The notes beneath the pieces are model-generated. The model ran no database searches. It worked only from the letters and a program-made list of their open reading frames with translations, and had not been told where the DNA came from. Source: Candolleomyces eurysporus (Eukaryota > Basidiomycota > Agaricomycetes > Agaricales > Psathyrellaceae). Taken from it: 64,000 nt of DNA. Both the position numbers and the translations under genes were made by a program. The stretch lies in the NCBI GenBank assembly GCA_027579435.1, contig JANBPK010000855.1:62001-126000 (forward strand). The letters run 5' to 3'. Numbering within the stretch: position 1 is the first letter of the stretch; each line of letters starts with the position of its first letter. This document shows, piece by piece, positions 1 to 11,077 of this stretch.

Positions 1-377
1 CTAACCAGAGGTACGCTCAGAGTCACCTATCTTTAAGAGTCATCAGGAGACAGCCTGAATGGAGGTCGCCTAATTCAATTGAAAGCCACTTAGGTGAACT
101 GTATACATCATCCCGTAGCTTTCAGTCATCTTGTAATATGGATGTCGACAGCGGGATGGGAGTGGAGTGTCCTGTTGAGTCCCACAGGCCATCCCCGTGT
201 GTTGGAATGTTGGTTAATTTTAACCTGGCAGCAGCCAATGTAATTTTTCCATCCATATCTGTCCGGTCATGTTGTAATACCGGAGCACATCAATTCAATT
301 GGCAAGGCTTCAGGCTCCACCGCCGCTGTAAAATCGAGTGATATCGTGAAGATTGAGCTGGCAGCTCGAAGTTGAGC
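1..377 (-). repeat. Dispersed repeat, copy A
   Basis: This segment aligns over its whole length, with many substitutions and small gaps, to 10704-11077 in the same orientation. Shared landmarks include ttaagagtcatcagga near 34, cccaattcaattgaaa-like sequence near 72, gagtcccacag near 178, ctgtccgg near 262 and gagctg..agctcgaa near 356. Its right edge abuts NACHT-coding sequence inside the ILIAS motif, so it interrupts, or was fused to, the NACHT relic on its right. The left edge may lie outside the window. No open frame is conserved between the two copies and I recognise no transposase, terminal inverted repeat or target-site duplication. It could be an old transposon fragment, a solo LTR or duplicated gene-flank DNA. 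Confidence 0.7.
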
Positions 378-760
378 GATGATGACACCAAAGGGAAAAG
401 ACGGATCCGATGACGCTGCATGGACAACTTGAAGTATCTCGAGCTGGTCAGCGTTCTTTCGTGCGGGCTTGCTCTGTGTTTACCGACATTGCTTTTGGCA
501 TCGTGGTATTGCTCGGCCTCGCATTCATCGAGACCGTCAATGATGATAGCGCCCTGCAGCTGGCCCCTCGGGTTGATCTCGCAGAGACGGATCAAAACGA
601 GTATTTCCATTTATACGTGGAGATTCTCCTCGAAAACGCGTCAATTCTTCTCAACAGTAGTAGAGATGGCGGTTTGCAGATCCTCCCGGTGCTGAGCCAG
701 CTGTTGAGCGATGGTTGTGACGAAGGCGGTCTTCCGGCGTCGGCCATATTTGCAGTGCGT
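378..760 (-). pseudogene. NACHT NTPase relic, fragment B (Walker B half)
   Basis: Read on the minus strand, this piece starts with the RRRKTAFVTTIA segment and continues through QLAQHREDLQ, an in-frame stop, the MEILVL segment and the Walker B core GAIIIDGLDECEAEQYHD. It ends at SSDPSFPFG, where the repeat at 1-377 takes over. In intact paralogues (for example 49876-51861) this region lies upstream of the SRPERVFREFF segment, yet here it lies downstream of it on the transcribed strand. The order of the two halves is therefore scrambled. Stop codons and frame changes exclude a functional protein. It is closest in motif spelling to the N2/N5/N6 type. The locus is about 44 kb from the NACHT array and in opposite orientation. 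Confidence 0.85.
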
Positions 761-784
761 TCAAAGCAAGGATTAATTTAGAAT

Positions 785-1250
785 GGTTGAGCAGGTTGAG
801 AGCACGAATCGACTGGACGGAAAGGGGGGATCCGGACTCGACTCCAAGATGTGCGTGTGCAATGTGTCGAGTTGTTCAAGCGGTTTTGGAGGCTCCTGGT
901 AGCTCGTGTCGAGAAATGGAACGATGGTTGCGGTGTAAATGAATTGTCCCGCCGCATTCTTTACCAGGGTTTGAATGGTTCCTGGTGGAGGCCACACCGC
1001 AGGAAGATTGTATTGACGACGGATTCGGACTGGCCTTCGAGGAAGAGGATGATGTCGGCGTCGGTATTGTAATCTTCATACAAATCAAGTTTCAGGGCGA
1101 AAGGGGCGGCGTCGTTTTNCGGGGTCAAAGAACTCACGAAAAACACGTTCCGGACGACTAGCGATGAAGATACCAAAGGGGAAGGAGGGATCCGACGATG
1201 CTGCTCGTAAAACTTGAAGGGTATCCAACTGGCTCAAAGTTTTTTACCAT
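785..1250 (-). pseudogene. NACHT NTPase relic, fragment A (start codon fused to C-terminal half)
   Basis: On the minus strand a start at 1250 gives MVKNFE, which matches the MANNFE/MARNFD starts of the array genes. After a few codons it passes into LQVLRAASSDPSFPFG, so roughly 230 residues carrying Walker A and Walker B are missing. It then shows SRPERVFREFFDP, KLDLYEDYNTDADIILFLE, GTIQTLVKNAAGQFIY and HILESSPDPP, in the usual order but with frameshifts, one of them beside the N at 1119. The upstream element shared with the array genes is still present 104-120 bp before this start. It looks like an internal deletion derivative that kept its own promoter region. The missing N-terminal piece lies immediately downstream as fragment B. 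Confidence 0.85.
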
Positions 1251-1353
1251 CGGGCAGTAGTGGAAGCGAAGGAAGACCAGGAATGGGCTATCTCATTCCC
1301 GCCATAGCACTAATATAGTGCCAACACGCCTCGTGTTTGTGAAGCGGCTTCGG

Positions 1354-1370
1354 TCGTCGAGCGTCTAATG
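1354..1370 (-). promoter_or_regulatory. Shared NACHT upstream element (pseudogene copy)
   Basis: On the minus strand this reads cattagacgctcgacga, preceded by ttccggctgtcag. The same two strings, with small changes, stand upstream of N2 (49746-49783), and the core recurs before N1 and N5. It ends about 104 bp before the ATG of the NACHT relic. That matches its spacing at the array genes and suggests a core promoter or activator site. The function is inferred from conservation and position only. Confidence 0.5.
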
Positions 1371-1547
1371 TTCTGACAGCCGGAATTCGTGGGCTTTTCG
1401 GGTTGAAAAGGCGGTACACTCACCTCATGACGCTTTCAATATAGCTTGAATCCTGAATGCCTAGGCCATTATGTGCCTTGGGGAAGGAGAGGGATGTCGA
1501 ACATGAACAAGCCATGAAATTGATGAATGCAATGGGTGGCCTAGCAT

Positions 1548-1562
1548 TTGGGGTTAGGGTCC
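1548..1562 (-). promoter_or_regulatory. Telomere-like CCCTAACCCC motif upstream of the NACHT relic
   Basis: On the minus strand it reads gaccctaaccccaaa. The identical 15-mer occurs upstream of N2 at 49654-49668, and accctaacccc occurs twice upstream of N1. In plants and yeasts such teloboxes bind Myb-type telobox factors, and basidiomycete telomeres are TTAGGG repeats. Whether it acts here is unknown. Confidence 0.4.
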
Positions 1563-2979
1563 GGCGTCGTGACCGAGGAATTACCGAGGCATTTTAGCCG
1601 AGGGTACTAAAGACCTCCTTGAAAAAGCGCCAAGACCATGCACACGGCATCTGCAGCTTCATCCGGCCGGCTTTTTGCGATCATTCATTCCCGCCCACGA
1701 TAATGAGGATTGACAAATCTGTTCGCTGTACTACGTTTGGCATATTTATTTACACCCATGGTTCATATACCCCACGAGCGATAATTTGGGTGTTTGAGCA
1801 TTCCTGTGGTACAAAATTTATACTCTCATACAAAGTACGGGTATTATCACAGAGCAATGGACGCGAGATCGAATTCACAAGAATGTCATCCTCGCTAGTG
1901 AAAGGTTTATAGTGAACCAGTAGGGCCAGAAAAGGCCTCGGTACATGCCGTGCGAAGCATCGGCCCACTTGACACAGGTGATTACGATTACGATTCAGAG
2001 GCGGCGCTCCGATGAAGCTCTGCCACGGCTTGCATGCTTTCGGAAGGTATTTAGTCAGGAACTAGCTCACATTTCGGTGTCTTCATAGGAATGGTAGGCC
2101 TCGAGGATCCGCATATGAATAGAGCTCAATTGCTGGTGCGTTCAAGTGTCCTCATTTGGAATAGATGAAGTTTGAGAACTCTTTACAGCCCTTCCGAATG
2201 GAAATTGAACCAAATCAACCGTACATTCAGGGCCGAACCTCGGAAACCTGGTACTGTCGCAAGCATTTCCAGACACGATATAATCTTCGGCAGCAACCAT
2301 TGCACCCACAGCGTCCTCGGCGTCTTGACGAGACAGCATGGCAAGGCACCCGACCTTTCGTTGTTTTCTTCCCCGCTTTTAGGTCACGGTCCACGGTCTG
2401 ATCGTACCGTCTTGACCTCCTCTCACAAACCTCATCGGAGACTGAGACATCATGAAGGTACCATATACGGCTTCACCGCTTTCGCAATTCCACCTCCATC
2501 CATACTGCCACCCGTTGGCCCCCGAGACAAGAGACGTCTTGCCCACGGGAGAGGTATTGGTCGGATACGCGTTACCACGCTGAGGTCGAGTTCGATCGCA
2601 CCTATTGAGTATCCTTGTGGGGAAGCGTGAACGATAGGGTTATTGTTCGATCGGATGCGCCCTTTTTCGGGAACACTGGTCTAACCACGCTCGTACCTCC
2701 GTATACCGACCACTGACGCTGGTCCAACCTCTGCTCGCGCCAATTGTTGCAAACACAATGAACGCGTGGCTCAGCCAAACGATGTGGACCTTGACTCTCC
2801 GACGCAATTGTGGTATGGACGAAGGTGGCGAGTTGCTTCATTGGGCCAGGGGAGGCAGAAGACCCTTCCTGATGCTTCGATGGTTAACGGTCAATTAGTC
2901 GGTTTGGCTGCTATATAGAATCGATTCAAGCAGTGTCTTTATCGACATATCACTCTAGCAACGTTCGCGCTCCCTCGTC

Positions 2980-5647
2980 ATGCCGTGTAAAGCGTCGACT
3001 TTTACCTGTACTCCCCCCCTTCCCCCTCTTAGCCCTCTTACTCCCCTTCCAAGTTCGCCCGCGACTCCTCCAACTGCTACTTTTCCTTCGGTTCCAGCTT
3101 TGACGCCTCTTCCATCAGTTCCTCCTTCCCCCCTTCCACCTCTGCGCCCGTCGGAGCGTCTGAAAGGGAGAGTTGAAGGACCTCCCTTACCTCGAGACGA
3201 ACGTGCACCTAGTCTTGAAACCGAAGACACCATCGTTACCCCGCCAGGCTTTTCTTCAGCTTGGGCTTCGGCCCCTCCTCAATCTAATGGAGATTTGGAG
3301 TCGACCTTCACTGCTTCCGTTGAGTCCGGTTTCGAAAGTAGCTACCATGCGAAGGCAAACTCGACTCCTCTCGCTTCAGCTCCTGGTCGAGAAGCTGGTC
3401 CTTCTGTGCTCCGGTCCAGGGGGCGAAGACTGGAACTGGAAGTGCCCGAGTCTTCGTCTGCCATACGTTCCCCAAGTCCTGAACTTGAACATGGACCCGC
3501 TGGACGAGCTGGCCATCATGAGGGGGTGTTTTCGGCTAGTGACGCTTTCGCTTCTGATCACGAGGCTGGTACTTCTGTCCGTCGGCCGAAGCATAGAAGA
3601 GTTGAAGAGGAAGAGGAAGAACCTAAACACGAACCTGCCGAACAAGGTCACCATCATGGGGAGGGGACGTCGAACAGTGATGCTTCCGTCGAGGCTGGCC
3701 CCGTTGAGCGCCCGCCGAAGCGCCGAAAACTGGAAGCAGAAGAGCCTCCTGGCTCATTGCCAAGGGGCAAACCTTGCGCCCCCGATCCTGAACGCAATGA
3801 ACAGGTGAGTTCAACTACTTCTGTTTCCGAACCTGGTCTCGAGACTGACGCTCGTGGGTGCCAGTCAAATGACCGAATATTGGACGTGGAAGCACCATCC
3901 TTCTTGCCAGCCGACACATGTACTAGCGATCCCGATTCTCCTTTACTCAAAGGCGCTAAAAGCGCTCTTGTGTTTCGAATTCCGAAGGAAGGGCTACCAA
4001 CAGAAATTCTCCGGCACATTTTTCTTGACGTCCTGGAACCCACAGACGACAATAAACTCGATTACTCGGGAGACAGACTAGCAAACATCTACGAATTGAG
4101 CGAAGTCAGTCAACGTTGGAGCGACATAATTTATGGTTATACAGCTCTCTGGGCTAAAGTCCTGGACCCGCGCGAACCGTCATACGAAACGTTCAGCTTT
4201 GTCCTCAGCCTTTCAGGGGATTCTGCGCCTCTCGAGATCGGCGCTGCCGGGGTCGAGTGCGCTTCGCTTTGTACAAATCAATGGCGAGATACCCTAGCTC
4301 GGATAAACCGGATAGTACGTCTAGAGCTTGGGCTGGTTGGAGGTCGTTCGGGGGAAGGTTTGGATATATTAGAAGATGTGCTTGGGAAGGAGGCTCCGGA
4401 TTTGGAAAGTTTGTGTATTTCGTTTGAGCAGGACCTCGAAGACAAGATCGAGGGTGCTCTGTCAGTTTCGCTCACCCCCACACCCAACGATCGGCTGTTC
4501 GCCGGAAACGCACCGAAGCTGAAGATCTTGAAGTTCGTCAACTGTGCTTTGGTGTCGGTCGATTCTGGACTCAATGGCGTGTTGAAGAATCTCGTCACGC
4601 TGGAAATCGATAATGCGCTCATCGACTGCTTCGAACTCGATGACGCACTCAGATGGTGGGAATTGTGTCGGTCTGGAGCGTTGCCTCAACTTGAAAAACT
4701 TTCTTTCCGGTTCTTGCGAAGGACGATGGACCCCATGCCCCCACCCCCACTGAAAGACGGTCGGACGCCTGAGAGGAGAGGAGCCTTACCCCCNATCCCT
4801 TAAATTCCTCCGCCTGGACGGCGAGGTGGAGCCTTGTATCGCCCTGCTCAAGCTTATGGACGTACCCACCTCATGCACCGTTCATCTTTTCGTGGAAGCT
4901 GACAACCCCAACCGAGTCGAAGCTAATATGCTAGCTAGTCGGACTATGACACCACAAAGCGAACCTGCAGAGCTCGTTTCTTCGCTCTCGCGGCTGTGGA
5001 AGGAGAATACGACTCCGTGTCTAGAGTTGGGTGTGATGGTGAAACGGGATGAGACCCTTCGTTTGTCTCATCGGTCTGCTGAACGAGAAATTGTGTTGCT
5101 TATCGAGCCTTCGTATTTGGGCGAGAATGTCGAAGAAACGCAAGCACAAGGGAGAGGGCCTGGGGACATCTTGCATTTCTATCGGCCTTTTTTCGATCAG
5201 CTGTCCCAGCTCGAACATTTACCGGACCTCTCAGCCGACGAGGCTTTGTTGACCTTGAATATCGCGTACAATTATCGAGAGTCTCCGGTTGTGGGTTCGA
5301 CATTTGTCGAGTTCTTGATGAAGTTAAGGAGGGTGACGAAGTTGCGGTTGATACAATGGGTTCCACATTTCCTTGATGCGAGTGGAAACAGGAGCCTGGA
5401 TTTGCTTCATTTGAAGCCTGCTGAAATTGACCGCTCTCCAAATTCTTCAAGTTCGACTTTTGCGCCTTCATCTCCCGGGGCTAGCACCTCCAAGTCGTTG
5501 GTCTTGCCGTCCGTAAGGCACTTGAGGTTTCCGGAAAGTTGGTTGCTCCACAAGACTTTCGCAGAGCGTTTGACCAGGTTCATGGAAGAGAGGGTTGCAC
5601 CTGGTGAAGAGTTCACTTTGATTGGGGAGCCTCGCGACGATTCATAG
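2980..5647 (+). CDS. F-box-like protein with repetitive basic/acidic N-terminus
   Basis: F-box proteins link substrates to SCF ubiquitin ligases through Skp1. The F-box-like segment is at residues about 335-395, with LPTEILRHIF and later SQRWSDIIYGYTALWAKV, the usual arrangement in Agaricomycete F-box proteins. After it comes a leucine-rich C-terminal region (LESLCISF, LKILKFVNC, LVTLEIDN) of the degenerate LRR kind. The frame opened at 2980 stops at 4803, but an N inside a C-run at 4794 marks a length error. Shifting one base there gives SLKFLRLDGEVEP and joins the frame that ends at 5647, so I treat it as one gene of about 890 residues. Residues 1-60 are Pro/Thr/Ser-rich. Residues about 138-255 hold three imperfect repeats with basic clusters (RSRGRRLE, RRPKHRRVE, PPKRRKLE). 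A possible 61-nt intron (3805-3865) is in frame and optional. Confidence 0.75.
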
Positions 5648-6058
5648 GATATTAGGATTTGTGTACCTTGGTGTTATTTTCTTACTTTGTCGAATATGAC
5701 ACTACTTCACTGCAGGCCCCGCGCAATCAAGTCAATGTGACTATGCCTTGGCAATGTGATAAGACTGGCCCTGAAATCACTAGTAGGTGCGCCTGCACAG
5801 CTCAACATAGCAAGTTCCTGGTTCTTGGACACCTAAGTAAACAGCACGGCACATCATTTATCCAATCGGAGCGCTCTGTAATAGCATCCGACTTATATTA
5901 CTCCTCAGGCCTCATTGCAATGACATCGATCGCGACCGAGGTGCCCATCAAGCATTGCCTTCAGCGCAAAACCGCAGTAGCGCCCGCTTCCCGGGCCGCC
6001 ATGGTCTACATAAAAAACGGGCCTTAAATCCATTCTCTTCATCTACCCCTTTACTGCC
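5648..6058. other. Intergenic, promoter side of the ABC gene
   Basis: No gene is seen. It separates the end of the F-box gene from the start codon at 6059 of the same-strand ABC transporter gene and presumably holds the promoter of the latter. Confidence 0.5.
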
Positions 6059-8816
6059 ATGACTGGATCTACCTTCGTCTCTGAGAAGACCTCGGGACCA
6101 CCATCGTCGACGAACTCGGAGGAAGTCAAAGGCGATCATGGCCTCTTGAAACCCAAGAAGCCAACTCCAGATCCCGAGCCCTACGAAACTCATCAGCTTG
6201 GTGTTTTCCGAACCCACATTTCCTGGGGCGGATCCAACTCGTCGATCCTCAACCTAAAGTTATACTTCACCGAGGTTTTCACAGGGTATCTGCCAACGCT
6301 CTACCGTCTGCTGTCTGATATCTATGATCTGGCACCGGTCTTACTTGTGGTTTACTTCGTGGCTATGTTTTGGATTGGCATCTCGCAAGCTGTGGAAATG
6401 AGTATTGCGAGTCGATTGCTTCAGTCGGTTCGTGGTTGTCGAGCATTTCTTTCATTTCCATGACGCTGATCCTGATGCGATTTCTCTTTATTCTCCTATT
6501 CTCCTTCGCTGTGTCTTAGCTCGAAAGGGTCTTGAATGGTGAAAGCGCCTCACACAAGGATATTGCGCGGTCCCTGGCCTTGTTGGTGTCGTGGAGCGCG
6601 TTCTCCGGGTGCTTCTTCCATTACAAGTACGTGGTATGTTCGAAGTCATTCGAATGACGGAATAAGTCATTTCTTTTCATAGGAATCAAATTTTCTCCAA
6701 GCTTAGGTCTAGAGTGATCAATCACTTCCAGCTTATGATTATGCGAGGTGAGAGCTTCAAGGGATGTAACCTCCAGTAAGTTACTGTAAGACTGACCTTT
6801 CGGCTTTCAGTGGATCTCGGGCGCGATTTACCAACTTCCCGGGGTGCGTCGGAGCGGGCACTCGTCAAGTCCATTGTCACTCAACATCAAATCCTTAGAT
6901 GAAACAACGAAGACATCATTGACAGCTCAGGAAGCCTGGGACGCTCTAGAGCGCCTTTCTGATTACTTCCAACATCTAGTCTCAGCAATCAGCCAGATTT
7001 TCGCGATGATCCAAATTGCGTCCAACGCAGGAGGGCCTCTATTCGTCCTCGCTTGTCTCGCAAGACCTCTGTACGAACAGGTTGGGAACACTTCTATCTA
7101 CGATGCGGTTTGCTTTGCGTACGATAATAACGAAGATCATATTCGACTTCGTGCGTTGGAGTGCATTGCTGGGGATCGGTTTAGACAGGATATTATTAGT
7201 GGGAACCTCACGGAATGGATCATCGAAGGTTCGTCTGTTTCATTCGAAGTTCAATTGGAAGTTGAAACAAGCATAATTTAAAAGAGTATTGTAAAATGAA
7301 GGACCGACTATTAGACACTCAGGAAGATGACCCCTTGTACCTATTCCAGGTACGACAGCAACTCCGAACCGACATTGTGGGCAAGGTTCTGAAAGATTTA
7401 CCCCTAGTAAGCTTCCGGTGTGCCTCCAAGATAGATTGAAATTCATCCTTTTTCTTTTGCTAGATATATTCCGCTGTCTATGCTCTACTCAATCCTTCTC
7501 GTTTCTCTTTGTCCGGGATCGCCATCATGAGGTCCTCAGCACAGAGTCTACACTGGATTTTTTNACTCGATCATCCGAGAAGATCTGGGTATGAAGAAGA
7601 AAGTGAGAAACTTGCGAAACCTATATTCGACTAATAAAATCAAGAATACCATGGAAGATGGCATGACCAACTATCCCAACGAAAAGTCGAACCCTGATGG
7701 TATGGCTTTCGAGCTGAGGTCAGTGATCTAACTCTCCATTTCTTTCAATCAGTCATTTACCCCTCCATGGACGACAGAGATGTTGAGTTCTCGTATCCAG
7801 GTAGCGAAAATAAGGAATCCAGTCTCAAGAACGTCAACCTCAAGATCCCAGCTGGGAGTCTTGTCATCTTCGTCGGTGCCAATGGGAGCGGAAAATCCAC
7901 CCTCATCCGCCTTCTATCCCGCCTATACGACCCCAGCTCAGGATCACTGCTCATCGACGGTCAACCGTCAACATCCTACCGCATATCCTCTCTTCGTGAA
8001 TCGTCTGTCCTGCTCTGCCAAGACCACAATGTCTTCCCTTTCTCTTTCGCAGAGAATATCGGTTTGGGATATCCTGCTTTGATGGATAATATTGAGCTCG
8101 TCAAAGATGCTGCTGAGAAAGGAGGATCAAAAGGGTTTATCGAGAAGCTGCAAAAAGGCTTTGACACAGTTCTCTATCCCCGGGTCGCCACGGTCGTACA
8201 CAACCTCGAGCATTATCCCGAGCATCCTTTGCATGAGGTGAGGAAAGCCGTTGGGAAGAAACTGGACATATCCGGTGGGGAAAAACAGAGGGTAGTTGCG
8301 TGCGTGCCAACAATTTTCATTCTCTACTCTCCTTCCTTTCAACGTGCTGACGTTTTTGGGATTATATCAGGTCTCGGGCCTTTATGCGAATGCATTCAGG
8401 AAATATCAAGTTCGTCGCTGTTGATGAGCCGACATCTGCATTGGACTCTGAAGGAGAATACGAGCTTTTCACCCGGCTCCTTGGAGCCCGTGCTGGAAAG
8501 ACCATGATATTCGTCACTCACCGCTTTGGTTACCTCACCAAACACGCCGATATGATTGTGTAGGTCATCGCTCCATATTGGCCAGGGTGCTAAACGCAGG
8601 GTGGAGCTAAACTTACAATCTTTTAGGTGCATGAAGGAAGGAGAGATAGCTGAAGTCGGCAAGCATTCGGACCTGATTGCGAAGAAGGGAGAGTACGCGA
8701 AGTTGTACAATATCCAGGCAAACGCCTTCCTGGCGGACGCATCTGATGATCCTTCATCTGGACATGGCTCGACTCCCTCGAACCCAGGGACAGATGATGG
8801 CGAACAGGACGATTAG
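6059..8816 (+). CDS. Half-size ABC transporter, multi-exon
   Basis: ABC transporters couple ATP hydrolysis to transport across membranes; the substrate here is unknown. Splicing by GT..AG rules and frame gives about eleven exons: 6059-6427, 6520-6626, 6683-6747, 6811-6843, 6899-7228, 7285-7406, 7464-7588, 7645-7718, 7778-8299, 8371-8559, 8627-8816. The N-terminal half has hydrophobic segments (LAPVLLVVYFVAMFWIGI; ARSLALLVSWSAFSGC; FVLACLARPLY) typical of a poorly conserved membrane domain. The ATPase half is complete: FELRDVEFSYPG, Walker A GANGSGKST, Q-loop LLCQDHNVFPFSF, signature ISGGEKQRV, Walker B FVAVDEPTSALD and H-loop FVTHRFGYL. The acceptor at 7777 is chosen because only it restores the ELRDVEFSYPG junction. 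An N at 7564 in a T-run disturbs exon 7. The topology is TMD followed by one NBD, so it should act as a dimer. Confidence 0.85.
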
Positions 8817-9240
8817 GATGTCATTTATCAGAATGGGTCGAGACATTAGATGCCGGCCTACGATTACTTTATGACTTTATGACTTACGTGTGCCATGATC
8901 CCATTCTCTCACTATCCTTGATATCAACACATCCTCACCTGAGCCACATCTTCACCATGAGCAATTCATTGAACGTGTATTAATAGTGCCCAATCCATAG
9001 TCCCGACCGTATATACATAGCTTAAATGCCCCGAAAAATAACCCGAAAAGAATGTAAGTCCTCAAACACATGAGAGAAACAATAACTGAAACTAATAATG
9101 ATAGCGTAAAGTAAGTTAGACCTTGGAGGTCGATGTCTGTGGATTCGTCTGCACTGGACCGGCTAGCTTCCTCTCCCTGATGTGGTACCACACACCGTAG
9201 AGGTGAGTATTCCGGTAATGTCCAAAGAATCAGAATGAAC
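8817..9240. other. Convergent intergenic region
   Basis: This is the 3' side of both the ABC gene (plus) and the SLATT gene (minus). No further gene is seen. A GTGAGT directly at the SLATT stop leaves open a short extra 3' exon, but the only spliced continuation I tested stops after a few codons. Confidence 0.5.
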
Positions 9241-10509
9241 TCACCCGCTTCCGTTGCCCAGCAGCTCTTCGAACTCCATCCGGAAGCTACGAATACGATC
9301 GTCGTGCGTCGGGTCATCCGAGTCGCCGTGGTCTAAGATGAAAGCCGTGGTTTCACGGATATACTTGTCCAAATCCTTCACTCGAGTTATCGACAACTCT
9401 GGCTCGTTAGACCCTCGCGTTCGAGCCAGATAGCCAGCGACCATCGTCGTCAATCCGCCTGTTTTTCCAAACGTTAGTATTCCATTATCTGTTCTGCGGG
9501 AATATAGCCTCCGTACCTAGGATGGTTGTTTGGATCGCGAACTGTCGTAAAAAAACGAGGTCAGGATATCAATCACCAAGACAGGATTTGGAGGTTAGGC
9601 TGAAAGGGACGCACCCCTCTTCCAGTTGTTGCAATTGCTGAAAGCCCTGTGGTCAACGATCCCAACAAGACCTGCAACCCAATAGCAAAGTTCAGGATCC
9701 ATCCCGTATACTTGGCTTTCTTTGCATATTTATCTCGATTTTGTTTGGCAATCTCGATGGTAGGTTGGAGTCGTGCTGCCACAGTCCTCGAACGCATCAC
9801 TGACTGAGAAGCGTGGTTGATTAGAAAATGTACAAAGCTGCAGCAGCGACGGTGTGGCTCTCACCTTTTCATCCACAGGGATAATCCAATCGAGTCCAGA
9901 ACGCTGTCGGCCAGAGACATGCGTATCCATCGTCCTCACCCTTCTCAAACCCTGGAGGTCGCTCCCTGTCCTAGGTAAAGCAGGCAGCGGGGCATCCAAA
10001 GTCGTGCCTCTGGAATCACGACGGATCCTTCCGTGGCCGAGTCTCTCCATATCCCTATCTCTTTCGAACGCCTCTGGATCTCGCTCTCGGCCATATAATT
10101 GTTGGTGCTCCAACGTCACAGATGGCGTTCTTGACTCAAGAAGCTTCTCCTTCGAGGACGACGATCCGACTTGGTGACCAGTATTTCCCGAAGAAAATCG
10201 TGTTTGCGTCGAAGTCGTGTTCCCGGTGTTCTGCATCGCGTTCGACAGTGGCATCGACAACGAGCGGGGTAGCCGTGGGTGTGGCTGCATCGTCTCCTCA
10301 TGCCTTGCTTGGATCAAAGCTGGTGGTGGTTCCTGGACCTGAGGCATCGCAGAAGAATTTTCAGGCGATGCTGGATGACGGTCCATGCCAGAGCTGCTGG
10401 CAGTCTGAATCGCAGCGAACCGCGACGGAGATTCTGGATGGTGAGGGTGAAGAGAAAGAGGCTTTGGCTCCTCGACAATCACTCGTGGCTCGCGATCATA
10501 TGAATCCAT
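9241..10509 (-). CDS. SLATT (SMODS/SLOG-associating 2TM) domain protein, fungal type
   Basis: SLATT domains are two-helix membrane modules; in bacteria they are predicted pore-forming effectors of conflict systems, and a fungal branch is common in basidiomycetes. The exons on the minus strand are 10509-9865, 9803-9615, 9541-9517 (25 nt) and 9458-9241, giving about 358 residues. Residues 1-215 are polar, Pro/Ser-rich and probably disordered. The domain begins near SVMRSRTVAARLQ and IEIAKQNRDKYAKKAKY, followed by TM1 (GWILNFAIGLQVLLGSLTTG) and TM2 (TTILGGLTTMVAGYLA). A charged helix, ELSITRVKDLDKYIRETTAF, follows and ends near FRMEFEELLGNG. The family call rests on this pattern of charged helix, two TM segments and charged helix. 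No NTPase or sensor gene is adjacent; its neighbours are the ABC gene and XRN1. Confidence 0.8.
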
Positions 10510-10703
10510 GAGGCGAGGAGAGCAGCGTCAAGGTGAAACTGCGATTGTCGTCCTGCGTTGCACGACCGCGTGCCGTAAGGAGAATGCATGGCCGGGATCA
10601 GCAACCCCGGAGGGAATAAACTCAAATGCATGCGCACCGTTTATCACTTGACCGTGTCGAGGAAGTCAAGGAAGAACCTCCACAACGAAAGTGAGGGGGT
10701 GGG

Positions 10704-11077
10704 CCTAATTAGAGATAACACCCAGAGTCATCGATATTTAAGAGTCATCAGGAGGCAGCTTGAATGGAATCACCCAATTCAATTGAAAACTAGGTGTGAA
10801 ATGTAGACATCACCGCGTACCTGTTCATACACTTTTCGACAGCAGGCATGAAGATGGAGTGCCCTACTGAGTCCCACAGCGCCCTTTCCCGTGCGCTGGA
10901 GGAGCAGAAGAAGGTATTCCTTAGAAGTAACGAATAGAATCTTGCCATCCAAAGCTGTCCGGGCATGCTATAACACCGGCGCCCAATTGACAGTTTGGCA
11001 GACTTCAAGTTCCACCCCACCGCCGTGTTGTAAGATCAAGTGATGTCGAGAAGATCGAGCTGCCAACTCGAAACTGA
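10704..11077 (-). repeat. Dispersed repeat, copy B
   Basis: This aligns in the same orientation to 1-377, sharing tttaagagtcatcaggag at 10738, cacccaattcaattgaaa near 10767, gagtcccacag near 10870, gctgtccggg near 10960 and the agatcgagctgcca segment near 11050. It lies between the start of the SLATT gene and the 3' end of XRN1, where no NACHT sequence flanks it, so the repeat is an entity separate from the NACHT relic. Neither copy keeps a long common reading frame. The remaining sequence between 10510 and 11337 shows no gene. Confidence 0.7.

Larger units (their letters stand above)
1251..2979. other. Intergenic stretch, no gene supported
   Basis: Apart from the upstream element and the telomere-like motif of the relic, I see no recognisable gene here. 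The longest open frame (2172-2630, plus) codes a basic, low-information peptide without a domain I can name and overlaps other open frames of similar length, so I do not call it. Confidence 0.6.

Noticed and set aside
2172..2630. 152-codon open frame on the plus strand
   Set aside because: Basic, low-information sequence without domain, splice partner or promoter hint, overlapped by other frames of similar quality.
3654..4052. Minus-strand frame opposite the F-box gene
   Set aside because: A shadow of the plus-strand repeats; it mirrors their composition and shows no independent motif.
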